From assembly GCA_963734635.1 (NCBI GenBank), contig CAVTIA010000010.1:186001-250000 (forward strand): a DNA stretch of 64,000 nucleotides, read 5' to 3'. The first letter of the stretch is position 1. Each line of letters starts with the position of its first letter. Shown here piece after piece: positions 34,080 through 45,478 of this stretch. The stretch comes from DATCJA01 sp963734635. Lineage in GTDB: Bacteria > Acidobacteriota > Vicinamibacteria > Vicinamibacterales > UBA2999. A model generated the notes under the pieces. The model had not been told where the DNA came from, made no database searches, and saw only the letters and a list, made by a program, of their open reading frames with translations. Both the position numbers and the translations under genes were made by a program.

Positions 34080-34718
34080 GTGATCTGTCCGAGCTGCGGT
34101 CAACGCAAGGCGCGACGCGAATGTCCGGCACTCGCACGGACGATCTGCCCGACGTGTTGCGGTACCAAGCGGCTCGTCGAAATTCGATGCCCGAGCACGT
34201 GCGTGTATCTCGCGACGGCGCGAGAGCACCCGGCGGCCGTCGTGAGGCGGCGGCAGGCGGAGGACGCGGCGCGGCTGGCGCCCACGATTCGCCATCTCAC
34301 AGAGCGCCAATACGAACTGTTCTTCCTTTTTCAATCCGTCATCACGCGGCACCGCCCTGATGGACTCGCCCGCCTCGTCGACACTGACGTGGCGGATGCA
34401 GCGGCTGCGTTGGCGGCAACGCTCGAAACCGCATCGCGCGGCGTGATATACGAGCACAGGCCCCAGTCGCACCCCGCCCAATCGCTCGCAACGGCAATGA
34501 AAGCCCTGCTCGACGATATTCGCAAACAGGGCGCGAAGGTGTACGACGGCGAGGCCGCCATCGCTCTGCGAGCCATCGAACAAGGCGCGCGGACCTTGCA
34601 CGCCCCACACGAGAGCGATGCCGTGTACCTGGAGCTCGCGCGGCGTCTGCTGCAGGTGGACACGGCCGAGACACCGCAGCCGGCCGCTTCCCCAAGCGGG
34701 TCGCTGATTCTGCCCTGA
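34080..34718 (+). CDS. Hypothetical zinc-ribbon protein
   Basis: A 212-residue protein with a Cys-rich N-terminus: CPSCGQ, then CP, CPTCCGTKR and CPSTCVYL within the first 42 residues, enough for two zinc sites. The rest is helical (VRRRQAEDAARLAPTIRHLTERQYELFFLFQSVI) with an Ala-rich core and a C-terminal Pro/Ser tail. I do not recognise the family; a nucleic-acid or protein-binding role is only a guess from the zinc ribbon. GTG start. It is followed 47 nt later by rpmB. Confidence 0.65.
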   Translation: MICPSCGQRKARRECPALARTICPTCCGTKRLVEIRCPSTCVYLATAREHPAAVVRRRQAEDAARLAPTIRHLTERQYELFFLFQSVITRHRPDGLARLVDTDVADAAAALAATLETASRGVIYEHRPQSHPAQSLATAMKALLDDIRKQGAKVYDGEAAIALRAIEQGARTLHAPHESDAVYLELARRLLQVDTAETPQPAASPSGSLILP

Positions 34719-34765
34719 GGCTGCTAAGATCGCGGTTTTGGGATTTTCACGAAAGGCAAATATTC

Positions 34766-34957
34766 ATGGCGAAGCGGTGCGAAGTCTGCGGCAGAGGACC
34801 GGTGTTCGGCAGGACGGTCTCCCATGCCCATAACGTAGGTCCCCGCCGGTTCGAGCTGAATCTGCAGACCGTGCGGGCGATCGTCAACGGCGCGACACGG
34901 CGGCTTCGCGTTTGTACGCGCTGCCTGCGAAACGGCAAGGTCCGTAAGGCTGCCTGA
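34766..34957 (+). CDS. rpmB: 50S ribosomal protein L28
   Basis: A 63-residue L28. It has the zinc-binding form, CEVCG near the start and CTRCLR near the end, and the family blocks VFGRTVSHAHN and RRFELNLQTVRA. GAAAGGC lies upstream of the ATG. ridA follows after a single base, so the two are co-transcribed. Confidence 0.95.
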   Translation: MAKRCEVCGRGPVFGRTVSHAHNVGPRRFELNLQTVRAIVNGATRRLRVCTRCLRNGKVRKAA

Positions 34958-34958
34958 C

Positions 34959-35339
34959 GTGCGGCAGGCACTCACTCCGCCTGACGCTGCACGGCCGTTC
35001 GGAGCCTACTCCCCGGCGATCCGCGCTGGGAATCTCCTTTTCATCTCCGGCCAGGTGCCCGTCGATCCCGTTACGGGCACCTTGATCGACGGCGACATCA
35101 AGGCGCAGACCGATCAGGTGATGCGCAACATCGCCACGCTGCTGAAATCGGCGGGGATTGGATTCGAGCACGTCGTCAAGACAACCGTGTTCCTGACCGA
35201 CATGAATGAATTCTCGGCGATGAACGAACGCTACTCGACATTCTTGCCCGATCCGCCGCCGGCGCGCTCGACGATACAAGTCGTCCGGCTCCCGCGCGAC
35301 GTCAGAGTGGAAATCGACGCGATCGCGGTGATCCCGTAG
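34959..35339 (+). CDS. ridA: RidA family imine/enamine deaminase
   Basis: A 126-residue YjgF/RidA protein, which hydrolyses reactive 2-aminoacrylate. The family signature PARSTIQVVRLPRDVRVEIDAIA holds the catalytic Arg at the PARST step. GAYSPAIRAGNLLFISGQ is the other conserved block. GTG start one base after the rpmB stop. It converges on relA across a period-7 repeat array. Confidence 0.92.
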   Translation: MRQALTPPDAARPFGAYSPAIRAGNLLFISGQVPVDPVTGTLIDGDIKAQTDQVMRNIATLLKSAGIGFEHVVKTTVFLTDMNEFSAMNERYSTFLPDPPPARSTIQVVRLPRDVRVEIDAIAVIP

Positions 35340-35341
35340 GG

Positions 35342-35408
35342 CAAAAGTCAAAAGGCAATGGTCAAATGATGTCGAGCGCCATTTGACCTTTGACCCTTAA
35401 CCTTTGAC

Positions 35409-35410
<2 letters not shown>
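35342..35410. repeat. Period-7 arrays as an inverted pair (CAAAAGT / CTTTGAC)
   Basis: Left run: CAAAAGT, CAAAAGG, CAATGGT, CAAATGA (35342-35369). Right run: ATTTGAC, CTTTGAC, CCTTAAC, CTTTGAC (35381-35408). The two are roughly complementary, so the gap between convergent ridA and relA can fold into one hairpin with an 11-nt loop. Confidence 0.85.
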
Positions 35411-37583
<2,173 letters not shown>

Positions 37584-37695
37584 GCGGGACGGTGTCTAAA
37601 GCCTTGGGACGCGCCCGACGGCCGGGCCTTGCATGCCGCCATCTCCATGATAGAAGTGGGGTTGAGGGCGGTCAAGGAAACTGCCGCGCAGGTCC

Positions 37696-37725
37696 TTGAC
37701 TCACCAGAAACGCCATCACTATACT
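37696..37725 (+). promoter_or_regulatory. Promoter of the TPR lipoprotein gene
   Basis: TTGACT (37696-37701), 18-nt spacer, TATACT (37720-37725). The leader to the ATG at 37847 would be about 115 nt and includes AAGGGGGAC before the start codon. Confidence 0.6.
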
Positions 37726-37846
37726 GGCGCGCTTGCAGGACTTGCGGCAGGCTCCACTTGCCCGCCCCGCCGTGGGACACGTCCAACGCAGGAATTTCGG
37801 CCGCCGTGCTGAAAGTGGCGCGCTTCAACTCGTGTAAGGGGGACAG

Positions 37847-38839
37847 ATGCGAAAGTATTCGTTACAAGGGTCCGCAGCGACGTGGCTCGCCGTGGCGCTC
37901 GTCGCCGGCCTGGGCGTGGCAGCGGCCGGGTGCAGCCAGGTCAACATGCTGAAGGCCCGGATGGCGCTCAAGGACGCTCACACCGCGTATCAGCAGCAGG
38001 ACTACCGCGGTGCGATCGGGAAGTACGAGGAGGCCATCGCGGCAGATGGCACTCAGACCGAGGCTTACTTTTATCTGGGGAACAGCTACGACAATCTCTA
38101 CCGGCCGACACGACGGGGAGAGGCCACCAACGATTCGCTCATCGACAATGCCGTCGCCAACTACAAGAAGTCCGTTGAACTGGAGCAGAACCCCCAACTG
38201 AAGAAACTGGCGCTCCAGTATCTGGCGAACGCGTACGGTGCCGACAAGCTGAACGACCCGGCCCAGTCCGAACCGGTCGTGCAGCAGCTTATTGATATGG
38301 ATCCCGCCGATCCGCTGAACTACTTCGCTCTGGCCCGCATCTACGAGGATAGCGGCGACTACGAAAGAGCCGAGGAAACGCTCGTGAAGGCCCGCGACGC
38401 GAGGCCAACCGAGCCGACCGTCTATACGACTTTGGCCGCTTTCTACAACCGGCAGGGGAATTTCGATGGGGCGATTGAAGCGTTGCAGACGCGCGCCGAA
38501 CGCGAGCCGAACAATCCGGAGGCGTTCTACACAATCGCGACCTACTACTGGGAGAAGGCGTACCGCGATTTCAGCCTGAGCGATCCCGAGAAAGTAAAGC
38601 ATGTGCAGTCCGGTCTGACGGCGATCGACAAGGCGATCTCGCTCAACAACCAGTACATGGACGCGCTCGTCTACAAGAACCTGCTGCTGCGCGTACAGGC
38701 GAACCTCGAACGGAATCCTGCACGCCAGCAGGCTTTGCTCCGGGAGGCCGAACAGCTCAGCAACCGCGCCGAAGAAATCCGCAAGGCGAATGCTGCGGGC
38801 GGATCGCAGCCCGCGGCCGCCGGCCGCACCGGCGCATAG
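37847..38839 (+). CDS. TPR-repeat lipoprotein
   Basis: A 330-residue lipoprotein. The signal peptide ends in a lipobox (VAAAGC), so Cys 29 would be lipidated by Lgt and cleaved by LspA. About five tetratricopeptide repeats follow, for example AHTAYQQQDYRGAIGKYEEAI, then YFALARIYEDSGDYERAEETL and LAAFYNRQGNFDGAIEAL. The C-terminus is a charged helix and an Ala/Gly tail. It is probably a periplasmic scaffold. It precedes the Oar-like receptor gene, separated by a strong terminator. Confidence 0.85.
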   Translation: MRKYSLQGSAATWLAVALVAGLGVAAAGCSQVNMLKARMALKDAHTAYQQQDYRGAIGKYEEAIAADGTQTEAYFYLGNSYDNLYRPTRRGEATNDSLIDNAVANYKKSVELEQNPQLKKLALQYLANAYGADKLNDPAQSEPVVQQLIDMDPADPLNYFALARIYEDSGDYERAEETLVKARDARPTEPTVYTTLAAFYNRQGNFDGAIEALQTRAEREPNNPEAFYTIATYYWEKAYRDFSLSDPEKVKHVQSGLTAIDKAISLNNQYMDALVYKNLLLRVQANLERNPARQQALLREAEQLSNRAEEIRKANAAGGSQPAAAGRTGA

Positions 38840-38869
38840 TCCACGCGATTTTCGGGAGTTGATTCTCGC

Positions 38870-38897
38870 GGGCCGCTCCCATATGAGCGGCCCTTTT
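38870..38897 (+). terminator. Intrinsic terminator of the TPR lipoprotein gene
   Basis: A 9-bp stem GGGCCGCTC / GAGCGGCCC, CCATAT loop, then TTTT. It lies 31 nt after the stop. Its stem sequence is nearly the same as that of the terminator at 43715. Confidence 0.85.
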
Positions 38898-39027
38898 CAT
38901 GTACAATTTCCCCCGCACGTCCCGACCGTGCACCCCATACTTTCACTTCATACCGCTGTAACGCCGCTTTGGTACGCTCGGCAATCGTTTATCCGGAGTC
39001 ACGCGTAAATCCTTGGAGAAAATGGTG

Positions 39028-42000
39028 ATGTACATCAGACGTTGGCCAGTCCTTCTTGCGTTGTGCGCGGTTGCGGCATGGCCGTTGGGCAATCTCTACG
39101 CTCAGGGCGTCACGACCGGCGCGATCAGCGGGATCGTGACGGACGCGCAGCAGCAGCCGGTTGCAGGCGCGAGCGTCATTGCCATCCACGAACCGTCCGG
39201 AACGAGTTACGAAGCAGTCACTCGCGCCGACGGACGATTTTCCGTATTGGGCATGCGTGTCGGTGGTCCGTACACCGTGACTGTGGCGTACACAGGCGGA
39301 GGAGGCACCGCATTCGCGCCGGAAACGCAGGCGGGCATCACTGTCAACCTCGGCATCGCCACCGATCTCACGTTCGCCGTGACGACGATCGCCGTTCAGG
39401 AAGAAGTCACCGTGACCGCGCAGGTCGACCCCGTGTTCAGCTCGAGCCGTACGGGTGCGGCTACGACTGTGGCACGCGACGAGATCGCGCTACTGCCGAC
39501 GTTGTCGGGACGGATAAGTGACGTGACGCGCCTGACACCGCAGGCCAGCGGCAGCAACTTCGTCGGCCAGGACAACCGGATGAACAACATCACGGTCGAC
39601 GGCTCATCGTTCAACAACTCGTTCGGTCTCGGCGGACAACCGGGCGACCGCACCGGTGTCGCGCCAATCTCGCTCGAAGCGATCGAGCAGATTCAGGTCA
39701 ACGTTGCGCCGTTCGATGTCCGCCAGGGAAGTTTCATTGGCGCTGGCGTAAACACGGTCACGCGGAGCGGCGCCAACGCTCTTAGCGGGTCCTTCTATCA
39801 TCGGTTCCGCAGTCAGGATTGGGTCGGCACTGACGCGGCGGGCCAAGTGGTCAACCCGGGCACCTTCACCTTCCGGAACACCGGTGGGTGGGCGTCAGGA
39901 CCCGTCATCCGCAACAAATGGTTCGCTTTCGGCAACTACGAAGACCAGATCGACAAACGCCCGCTGACAACATACCGTGCAAACCAGGGCGGAGAACCCG
40001 TGAGCGGCACCGTCACGCGCGTGCTCGCGTCCGACATGACGGCGCTCAGCACATTCCTCAAATCGCGGTTCAACTACGACACCGGCCCATTCGAAACGAT
40101 CGACGATGAGACGCCGGTGAAGCGGTTTCTGATTCGCAGCGACTACAACATCAACAATGCGAACAAGGTGAGCTTCCGCTACAACCATCTGAATTCGTTC
40201 TCGGACACCATACTCTCGAGTTCGACGTCGGCGCTGCGCGGTCGCAGCAATCTCAGCCCGAGCTTCCTGAACTTCCAGAATTCGAACTACAAGATCCTGG
40301 AGAACATTCGGTCTGGAATCGGCGAATGGAATGCGGTCATCGGAAACACGATGGCGAACCTGCTCCAGGCCGGCTATACGTATCAGGACGAGAGCCGTGG
40401 CTCGCGTGGGACGATGTTCCCCTTCGTCGATGTCTTCGAGGCTGGTACGTCATACGTCTCTTTCGGGTTCGAGCCGTTCACGGTAAACAATGAACTCAGG
40501 TACAGCACGTTCCAGCTCCAGGACAACTTCACCAAGTTCAGCAGTCGTCACTCGTTGACCTTCGGCGCCTATGTCGAGAAGTACCATTCGGACAACGTCT
40601 TCTTCGGTTGCTGTCCGCAAAGCGCCTACGGGTACAATTCGCTGGCTGACTTTTACACGGATGCCAACGGCTATCTGACCAATTCCAACCGCACCGTGTC
40701 GCCTGTGACCCTAGGTCGGTTCCAGGTGCGGTGGAGCAACATTCCCAACCTGCCGAAGCCACTTCAGCCGCTCGACGTGTGGTACAGCGCGGGGTATGCG
40801 CAGGACGAATGGCGGCCGACGTCGTAATCTGACGGTGACGGGTGGTGTGCGATTCGACTTGTCGTATTTCAAGAACACCGCTTACTCCAACCCGGCAGCC
40901 GACGCACTGACGTTCCGCGATGAGAAAGGGAATCCCGCGAAATACGAAACCGGAGGGATGCCCGACACGAAGGTGCTCTGGTCGCCGCGTCTCGGCATCA
41001 ACTGGGACGTGACGGGAAACCAGATGACACAGCTTCGCGGCGGGACCGGCCTCTTCAGCGGTCGGCCGGCGTATGTCTGGATTTCGAATCAAATTGGCAA
41101 CACAGGCGTGTTGATCGGGGAGCGGATCGTCGACAATACGACGGCATTTCCGTTCAATCCCGATCCTGACACCTACAAGCCCACGACGGTGACCGGCGGC
41201 GGTGCAACGAGCTACGCACTGAACGTCACCGATCCCGACTTCAAGTTCCCGCAGGTGTGGCGTAGCAACATCGCCGTCGATCGCAAGCTCCCATGGGGAA
41301 TTGTCAGCACCACCGAGTACCTGTTCGCGAAGGACGTCAACGGCATCTACTACATCAACGCGAACCTGCCGGCCGCCCAGTCGGCTTTCACTGGCGCGGA
41401 TCCTCGTCCCCGATGGGTGGGCACACCCTGCGCGGCCGCTGGACAGGTTGGGGGATGCGTCACACGCATCAACAACGACCCGGGGAATCAGGTCACCGTC
41501 AACTATGTCCTGAAGAACGGCGACGAAGGGTCGTCGTGGAACATCGCCCAGACACTGTCGAAGACCACGACGTTCGGTCTGACGCTCCGCGGCGCCTACA
41601 GCTATGGCGTTTCGAAGACACTCGTCGATCCGGAGTCCACCGCCGCGACCAGCTACGGCAGAATCGCAACGTTCGGCGATCCCAACAATGCCGGCGTCGA
41701 CTTCTCAGCTCTGGTCGCCCGGACACCGCGTGTTCGCACTGGCCACATTCAACCGTGAGTACTTCAGCTTCGGTTCCACATCAATTTCGTTCTTCTGGGA
41801 GGCGCGTCACAGCGTCACCGCCGCGCTCACCTCATCGCGACTGAGCTACGTGTTTGCGGGTGACATGAATGGCGACAGCGTCAGTGCGAACGACCTGATT
41901 TACGTCCCGCGCAACAGCGGCGAAATGAACTTCGCTCCGTTGCACGGTAGGCACTCGTACGTTCACCGCAGAAGAACAGGCAGCGGCATTCGAGCGGCTT

Positions 42001-42398
42001 ATCGAGCAGCGATCCGTATCTGAGCAAGCATCGCGGTGAGTACGCCCAGCGCAACGGGGCGGTGCTCCAATGCTGCGCCGCGCGGATCTCAGCATCGTGC
42101 AGGACGTCTTCCGGAATGTCGGCGGCAGACGGAACGCCTTCCAGATGCGCGCCGACGTTCTCAATATCGGGAATCTCCTGAATGGCAAGTGGGGAGTGGG
42201 CTCGCGGCCGGTAGCGGCAGTGAACAACAGCAATCAGGTGCAGATTCTGACCAATCCCGGCGTCGACGCGCAGGGTCGCCAACTATCGGCTGGCTGTCGT
42301 CAATAACCAGTTGTCACGGATTACGTTCCAGATCTGCCTCGGAGACTTCGGCCGACGTGTATCAGTTCATGATCAGCCTGCGGTATAGCTTCAATTAG
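39028..42398 (+). pseudogene. Oar-like TonB-dependent receptor, multiply frameshifted
   Basis: A large outer-membrane receptor: signal peptide (ending NLYAQG), a carboxypeptidase-like beta-sandwich domain (GAISGIVTDAQQQPVAGASV), a plug domain (VTRSGANALSGSFYHRF) and a long barrel ending in FMISLRYSFN with a terminal aromatic. The frame is intact to about 40822, then changes at about 40823, 41720, 41943, 42010, 42068, 42281 and 42320-42340, mostly as +1 steps with recognisable protein on both sides (for instance FALATFNREYFSFGS and DVFRNVGGRRNAFQM). Either a decaying gene or a poorly sequenced stretch. The start at 39028 follows GGAG by 9 nt. Confidence 0.75.
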
Positions 42399-42624
42399 AT
42401 CTCAAGGGTAGGTCGTCTCGACGGAGTCTCCCGGAAGCGGCACCGACGTCATCGCGCTACGAGTGCCGCGCGGACTCGATCCCGATCGCGACATCCACCG
42501 GCAGGCGTTGTGCCGTGAACGCGTCGGCAGACAGCCTGGAAGGACGACCAAGATCCTTACGCCTCGCCGACCAGCAAACGGATGTAAAGTATGCCGTAGA
42601 CGTACCGGGAGGGAGGCGATGGTT

Positions 42625-43647
42625 ATGAGCAGCTTGCTTGTCGCGTTTTTCATCTTCCCGTTGTTGCAAGGCGGCGCGGCCACGCCCGCCGGCGACGCTC
42701 AGGCCGGGAAGACGCTCTGGGAAGGACCCGCAACCCAGTGTCGAAACTGTCACGGCGCCAAAGGCGAAGGCGCATTCGGGCCCGACCTGGCAGGTCGGAG
42801 ACTAACCGTTCCGCAGTTCGCGCAGGCGATTCGCAAACCATGGGGAATCATGCCTGCGTTTGTCGAATCGCAGATCAGCGATCGCGAGATCGCCGATTTC
42901 GTGGCCTACTTCGATGGTCTGCCGCCCGTTTCGCGTCCAGGAGGGTGGCGCTTCGAGGTCCCCGCTAATGCTCCCCGCGGTCAGGAAGTCGCGCTGTCGA
43001 CCATCGGCTGCGCGCAGTGCCACGGCCCGATTCTGAACGGACCCCGCCAGAACGCTGGCGCCGTAGGCGCCGATTTCCAGTGGTTCACGAACATGGTGTA
43101 CCAGCACGCCACGTTCATGCCGACCCACTGGAAAACACTGAACGAGCAGCCGGCTGTGCGTGTGCGCATGGGCACGTACTCGCGTTCCCGTTTGCCGGAA
43201 AGCCTGCTCCAGGAAGTCTGGATGTTCGCGCGCGACCTGGGATTCCGGCCCTTCATGGCTGGACGACTCAGCGCAGGTTCGGCCGGGTCGGACGGCGTGA
43301 CGTACACGCTGGACGTCGAGAACATGGGGCTGCCAGGAAAAGGGCTCGCTGCAGAAGAGCTCAGCATCAACGTTGTCGTCCCTGCCGGTCTCACGGTCGT
43401 ACGGGCGACCGGCGAAGGCTATCAGGGGGTTCGCCAGGATGCGGAGCTGAAGACGAACGTAGCCGTCTGGCAGGCGCGGCGAATGGGACCTAAAGATCAT
43501 CAGAAGTACACGCTTACGCTGTCGCGCGCAGCGACGGCCGCCGACAACGTGCGGGGCGTCATCCGCTGGACCAAGCCGACTGTGAAGACCGGGCCAAGCG
43601 ACAGCGCAAACATTGCGCCGGCCCCGCTCGTCACGGCAACGCAGTAG
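42625..43647 (+). CDS. Two-haem secreted cytochrome c
   Basis: A 340-residue exported c-type cytochrome. A short signal peptide (MSSLLVAFFIFPLLQGG) precedes two haem-binding motifs, CRNCH near residue 40 and CAQCH near 131, with Met ligands likely in MPAF and further on. The C-terminal third (TYTLDVENMGLPGKGLAAEEL, VVVPAGLTVVRATGEGY) looks like a beta-sandwich appended to the cytochrome part. An electron-transfer role in the periplasm is inferred. ATG 42625 is used because GGGAGG is 8 nt upstream. The 226 nt before it contain nothing else I can name. Confidence 0.85.
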   Translation: MSSLLVAFFIFPLLQGGAATPAGDAQAGKTLWEGPATQCRNCHGAKGEGAFGPDLAGRRLTVPQFAQAIRKPWGIMPAFVESQISDREIADFVAYFDGLPPVSRPGGWRFEVPANAPRGQEVALSTIGCAQCHGPILNGPRQNAGAVGADFQWFTNMVYQHATFMPTHWKTLNEQPAVRVRMGTYSRSRLPESLLQEVWMFARDLGFRPFMAGRLSAGSAGSDGVTYTLDVENMGLPGKGLAAEELSINVVVPAGLTVVRATGEGYQGVRQDAELKTNVAVWQARRMGPKDHQKYTLTLSRAATAADNVRGVIRWTKPTVKTGPSDSANIAPAPLVTATQ

Positions 43648-43714
43648 CGACGGCACGGCCCGCTGTCGCTCGCGGCTCACCAGGGCCGCCGACGAGACTC
43701 AGACCAAAAGAAAA

Positions 43715-43745
43715 GGGCCGCTCCTGCCGGGAGCGGCCCTTTTTG
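43715..43745. terminator. Bidirectional intrinsic terminator
   Basis: Stem GGGCCGCTCC / GGAGCGGCCC (10 bp), 5-nt loop, flanked by AAAA on the left and TTTTT on the right, so it can end both the cytochrome (+) and the exbD (-) transcripts that converge here. Confidence 0.92.
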
Positions 43746-43768
43746 TTACGACAGGGTGGTGTGCCGGA

Positions 43769-44236
43769 CTAGGTGCCCGGTGCGCCGCCTGCAGCCCGCC
43801 GCATGCCTTCGGTCACGATGCCGACCTTCTCCACGCCGGCGCCCTTGGCAGCATCGATGACGCTGATGATCTCCCCGTACCGCAGCGAGCCAGCGCCCAT
43901 GATGAACATCGTCTTCTCGCGCCGATCTTCGAAGATTGTGCGGAGCCGATCCTCGAGCTCCTGCAGGGCGACCGCCTCGTTGTTGATCGAGATGCGCCGG
44001 TCGGCCGAATAGTTCAGCACAATCTGGCCGGTGGCCGGCTGCTCCGCCTTCGCGTTCGTCTCGGGCGGCAGGTTGATGTCGAGGCCGCGCTGCGAGAGCG
44101 GAAGGGCCGCCATGAAGATGACGAGCAGCACGAGCAGCACGTCGATCATCGGCGTGACGTTCATGTCGCACGAAGCTTCGAGCTTCTTGCTCTGGTAGAC
44201 GCGTTCGGCGCCGAAATGCTGGTGCGCGCGAGCCAT
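43769..44236 (-). CDS. exbD: ExbD-family biopolymer transport protein (second)
   Basis: A 155-residue ExbD/TolR protein: a short cytoplasmic N-terminus, one membrane segment with the protonatable Asp in MNVTPMIDVLLVLLVIFM, and a periplasmic domain (IVLNYSADRRISINNEAVA, SVIDAAKGAGVEKVGIV). It works with ExbB to power TonB. It overlaps the first exbD gene by one base. Two different ExbD proteins beside one ExbB are common in Oar-rich bacteria. Confidence 0.92.
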   Translation of the reverse strand: MARAHQHFGAERVYQSKKLEASCDMNVTPMIDVLLVLLVIFMAALPLSQRGLDINLPPETNAKAEQPATGQIVLNYSADRRISINNEAVALQELEDRLRTIFEDRREKTMFIMGAGSLRYGEIISVIDAAKGAGVEKVGIVTEGMRRAAGGAPGT

Positions 44237-44676
44237 TATTCGCCTCCCCCGCCCTGGCCCTGACCACGACGACGCTCGGTGATGAGGCCGATGTCCTCGA
44301 GGCCCACCGCGCGCAACTCGTCCATCGCCTGCATCACGTCGCTGTAGGCGGCATCCTCGTCCGCGCGCACGATGAGGATACGCTGCTTCTTCTGTTCCAG
44401 CGCTTCCTCGACAGCGCGGCGCAGGTCCGTATCCGGCACTGCCTTACCGTTGACGTGGAAGCGCCCGTCGGCCGTAATGGCGACGACGGTGTCTTCCTGG
44501 GTCTCCGGTTTCTCGCCGCTGTTATTGGCGATCGGCAGCGTCAGCGCGACGCCCTGCTGCAACAGAGGCGCCACGATCATCATGATGATGAGGAGCACCA
44601 GCATGACGTCCACGAGCGGCGTGACGTTGATATCCGCCTTTGGACCAGTGCTGGAGCCACCAACTTGCATTGACAT
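44236..44676 (-). CDS. exbD: ExbD-family biopolymer transport protein (first)
   Basis: A 146-residue ExbD protein with the Asp in DINVTPLVDVMLVLLIIMMIV, the usual transmembrane helix and a periplasmic domain (DTVVAITADGRFHVNGKAV, DVMQAMDELRAVGLEDIGLI). The C-terminus is Arg/Gly-rich. Shares the family fold with the next gene but is not a close copy. It follows exbB after a palindromic repeat array. Confidence 0.92.
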   Translation of the reverse strand: MSMQVGGSSTGPKADINVTPLVDVMLVLLIIMMIVAPLLQQGVALTLPIANNSGEKPETQEDTVVAITADGRFHVNGKAVPDTDLRRAVEEALEQKKQRILIVRADEDAAYSDVMQAMDELRAVGLEDIGLITERRRGQGQGGGGE

Positions 44677-44697
44677 AGCGATACTCCCTGGCTATTG

Positions 44698-44761
44698 GTG
44701 ATTAGTGATGAGTGATGAGCGATTGTGGAACCACAATCACTCATCATTCATCGGAAATCAC
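44698..44761. repeat. Period-7 arrays as a near-perfect palindrome
   Basis: Left arm 44698-44728 (units GTGATTA, GTGATGA, GTGATGA, GCGATTG) and right arm 44731-44761 are reverse complements at 26 of 31 positions, with a 2-nt loop. It lies between exbB and the first exbD, within one operon, and so may fold in the mRNA. Confidence 0.88.
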
Positions 44762-44767
44762 AAATCC

Positions 44768-45445
44768 CTACGCCGCCGCCGTCTTCTTGATGAAGTAGTC
44801 GACGAGCTCCGACGAGGAGTTGTCCATCTCCACGTTGAAGTACTCGAGGCGGTTGCTCAGGTAGTTGTAGAACCACACGGCCGGAATCGCCACGAACAAT
44901 CCGAGCGCGGTCTCGATGAGCGCCTCCGCGATACCAACCGACACGGCGCCGATGCTGCCCGTTCCGGTAGCGCCGATGCCCACGAACGCGTTGATAACGC
45001 CGATGACCGTGCCGAGCAGTCCGACGAACGGTGCGGTCGAGCCGATGGTCGCCAGCGCCGTGACGCCCTTCTTCAGGTCGGATGCGGTCAGCGCGGTGGC
45101 GCGCTGAATCGACCGGCGCACCGTGTCGAGCACGTCTTCGCGGTTGAGCGTACCGCCGCTCTCCTGCTGGAACTGATACTCCTGCAGGCCGGCGAGCACG
45201 ACCTTGGCGAGGTGGCTGTAACGGAAGTCCTTCGAGCCGGACAACGCGATCGCCTCCTTGAGGCGGCCGTCCTTGAGGTGCTTCGCCACCTGCGGCGCGT
45301 AGAGCTTCGACTGCTTGCGCGCCTGGTTGTACGTGTAGAAGCGCTCAATCGCCACGCCGATCGACCAGAACGACATGACGAAGAGGATGATAGCGACGGC
45401 CCACGCGTATACCGTCATCTGACGGAACATTTCAACGATGTCCAT
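44768..45445 (-). CDS. exbB: ExbB/MotA/TolQ-family proton channel
   Basis: A 225-residue channel protein with three hydrophobic segments: AWAVAIILFVMSFWSIGVAI, then LATIGSTAPFVGLLGTVIGVINAFVGIG (the family signature) and IETALGLFVAIPAVWFYNYLSN. It forms the proton-conducting stator with the ExbD proteins and drives TonB. It is second in the tonB-exbB-exbD-exbD operon. Confidence 0.94.
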   Translation of the reverse strand: MDIVEMFRQMTVYAWAVAIILFVMSFWSIGVAIERFYTYNQARKQSKLYAPQVAKHLKDGRLKEAIALSGSKDFRYSHLAKVVLAGLQEYQFQQESGGTLNREDVLDTVRRSIQRATALTASDLKKGVTALATIGSTAPFVGLLGTVIGVINAFVGIGATGTGSIGAVSVGIAEALIETALGLFVAIPAVWFYNYLSNRLEYFNVEMDNSSSELVDYFIKKTAAA

Positions 45446-45478
45446 TACTGCCTCCGTGAAGTGGTGAACAAACTCGCG

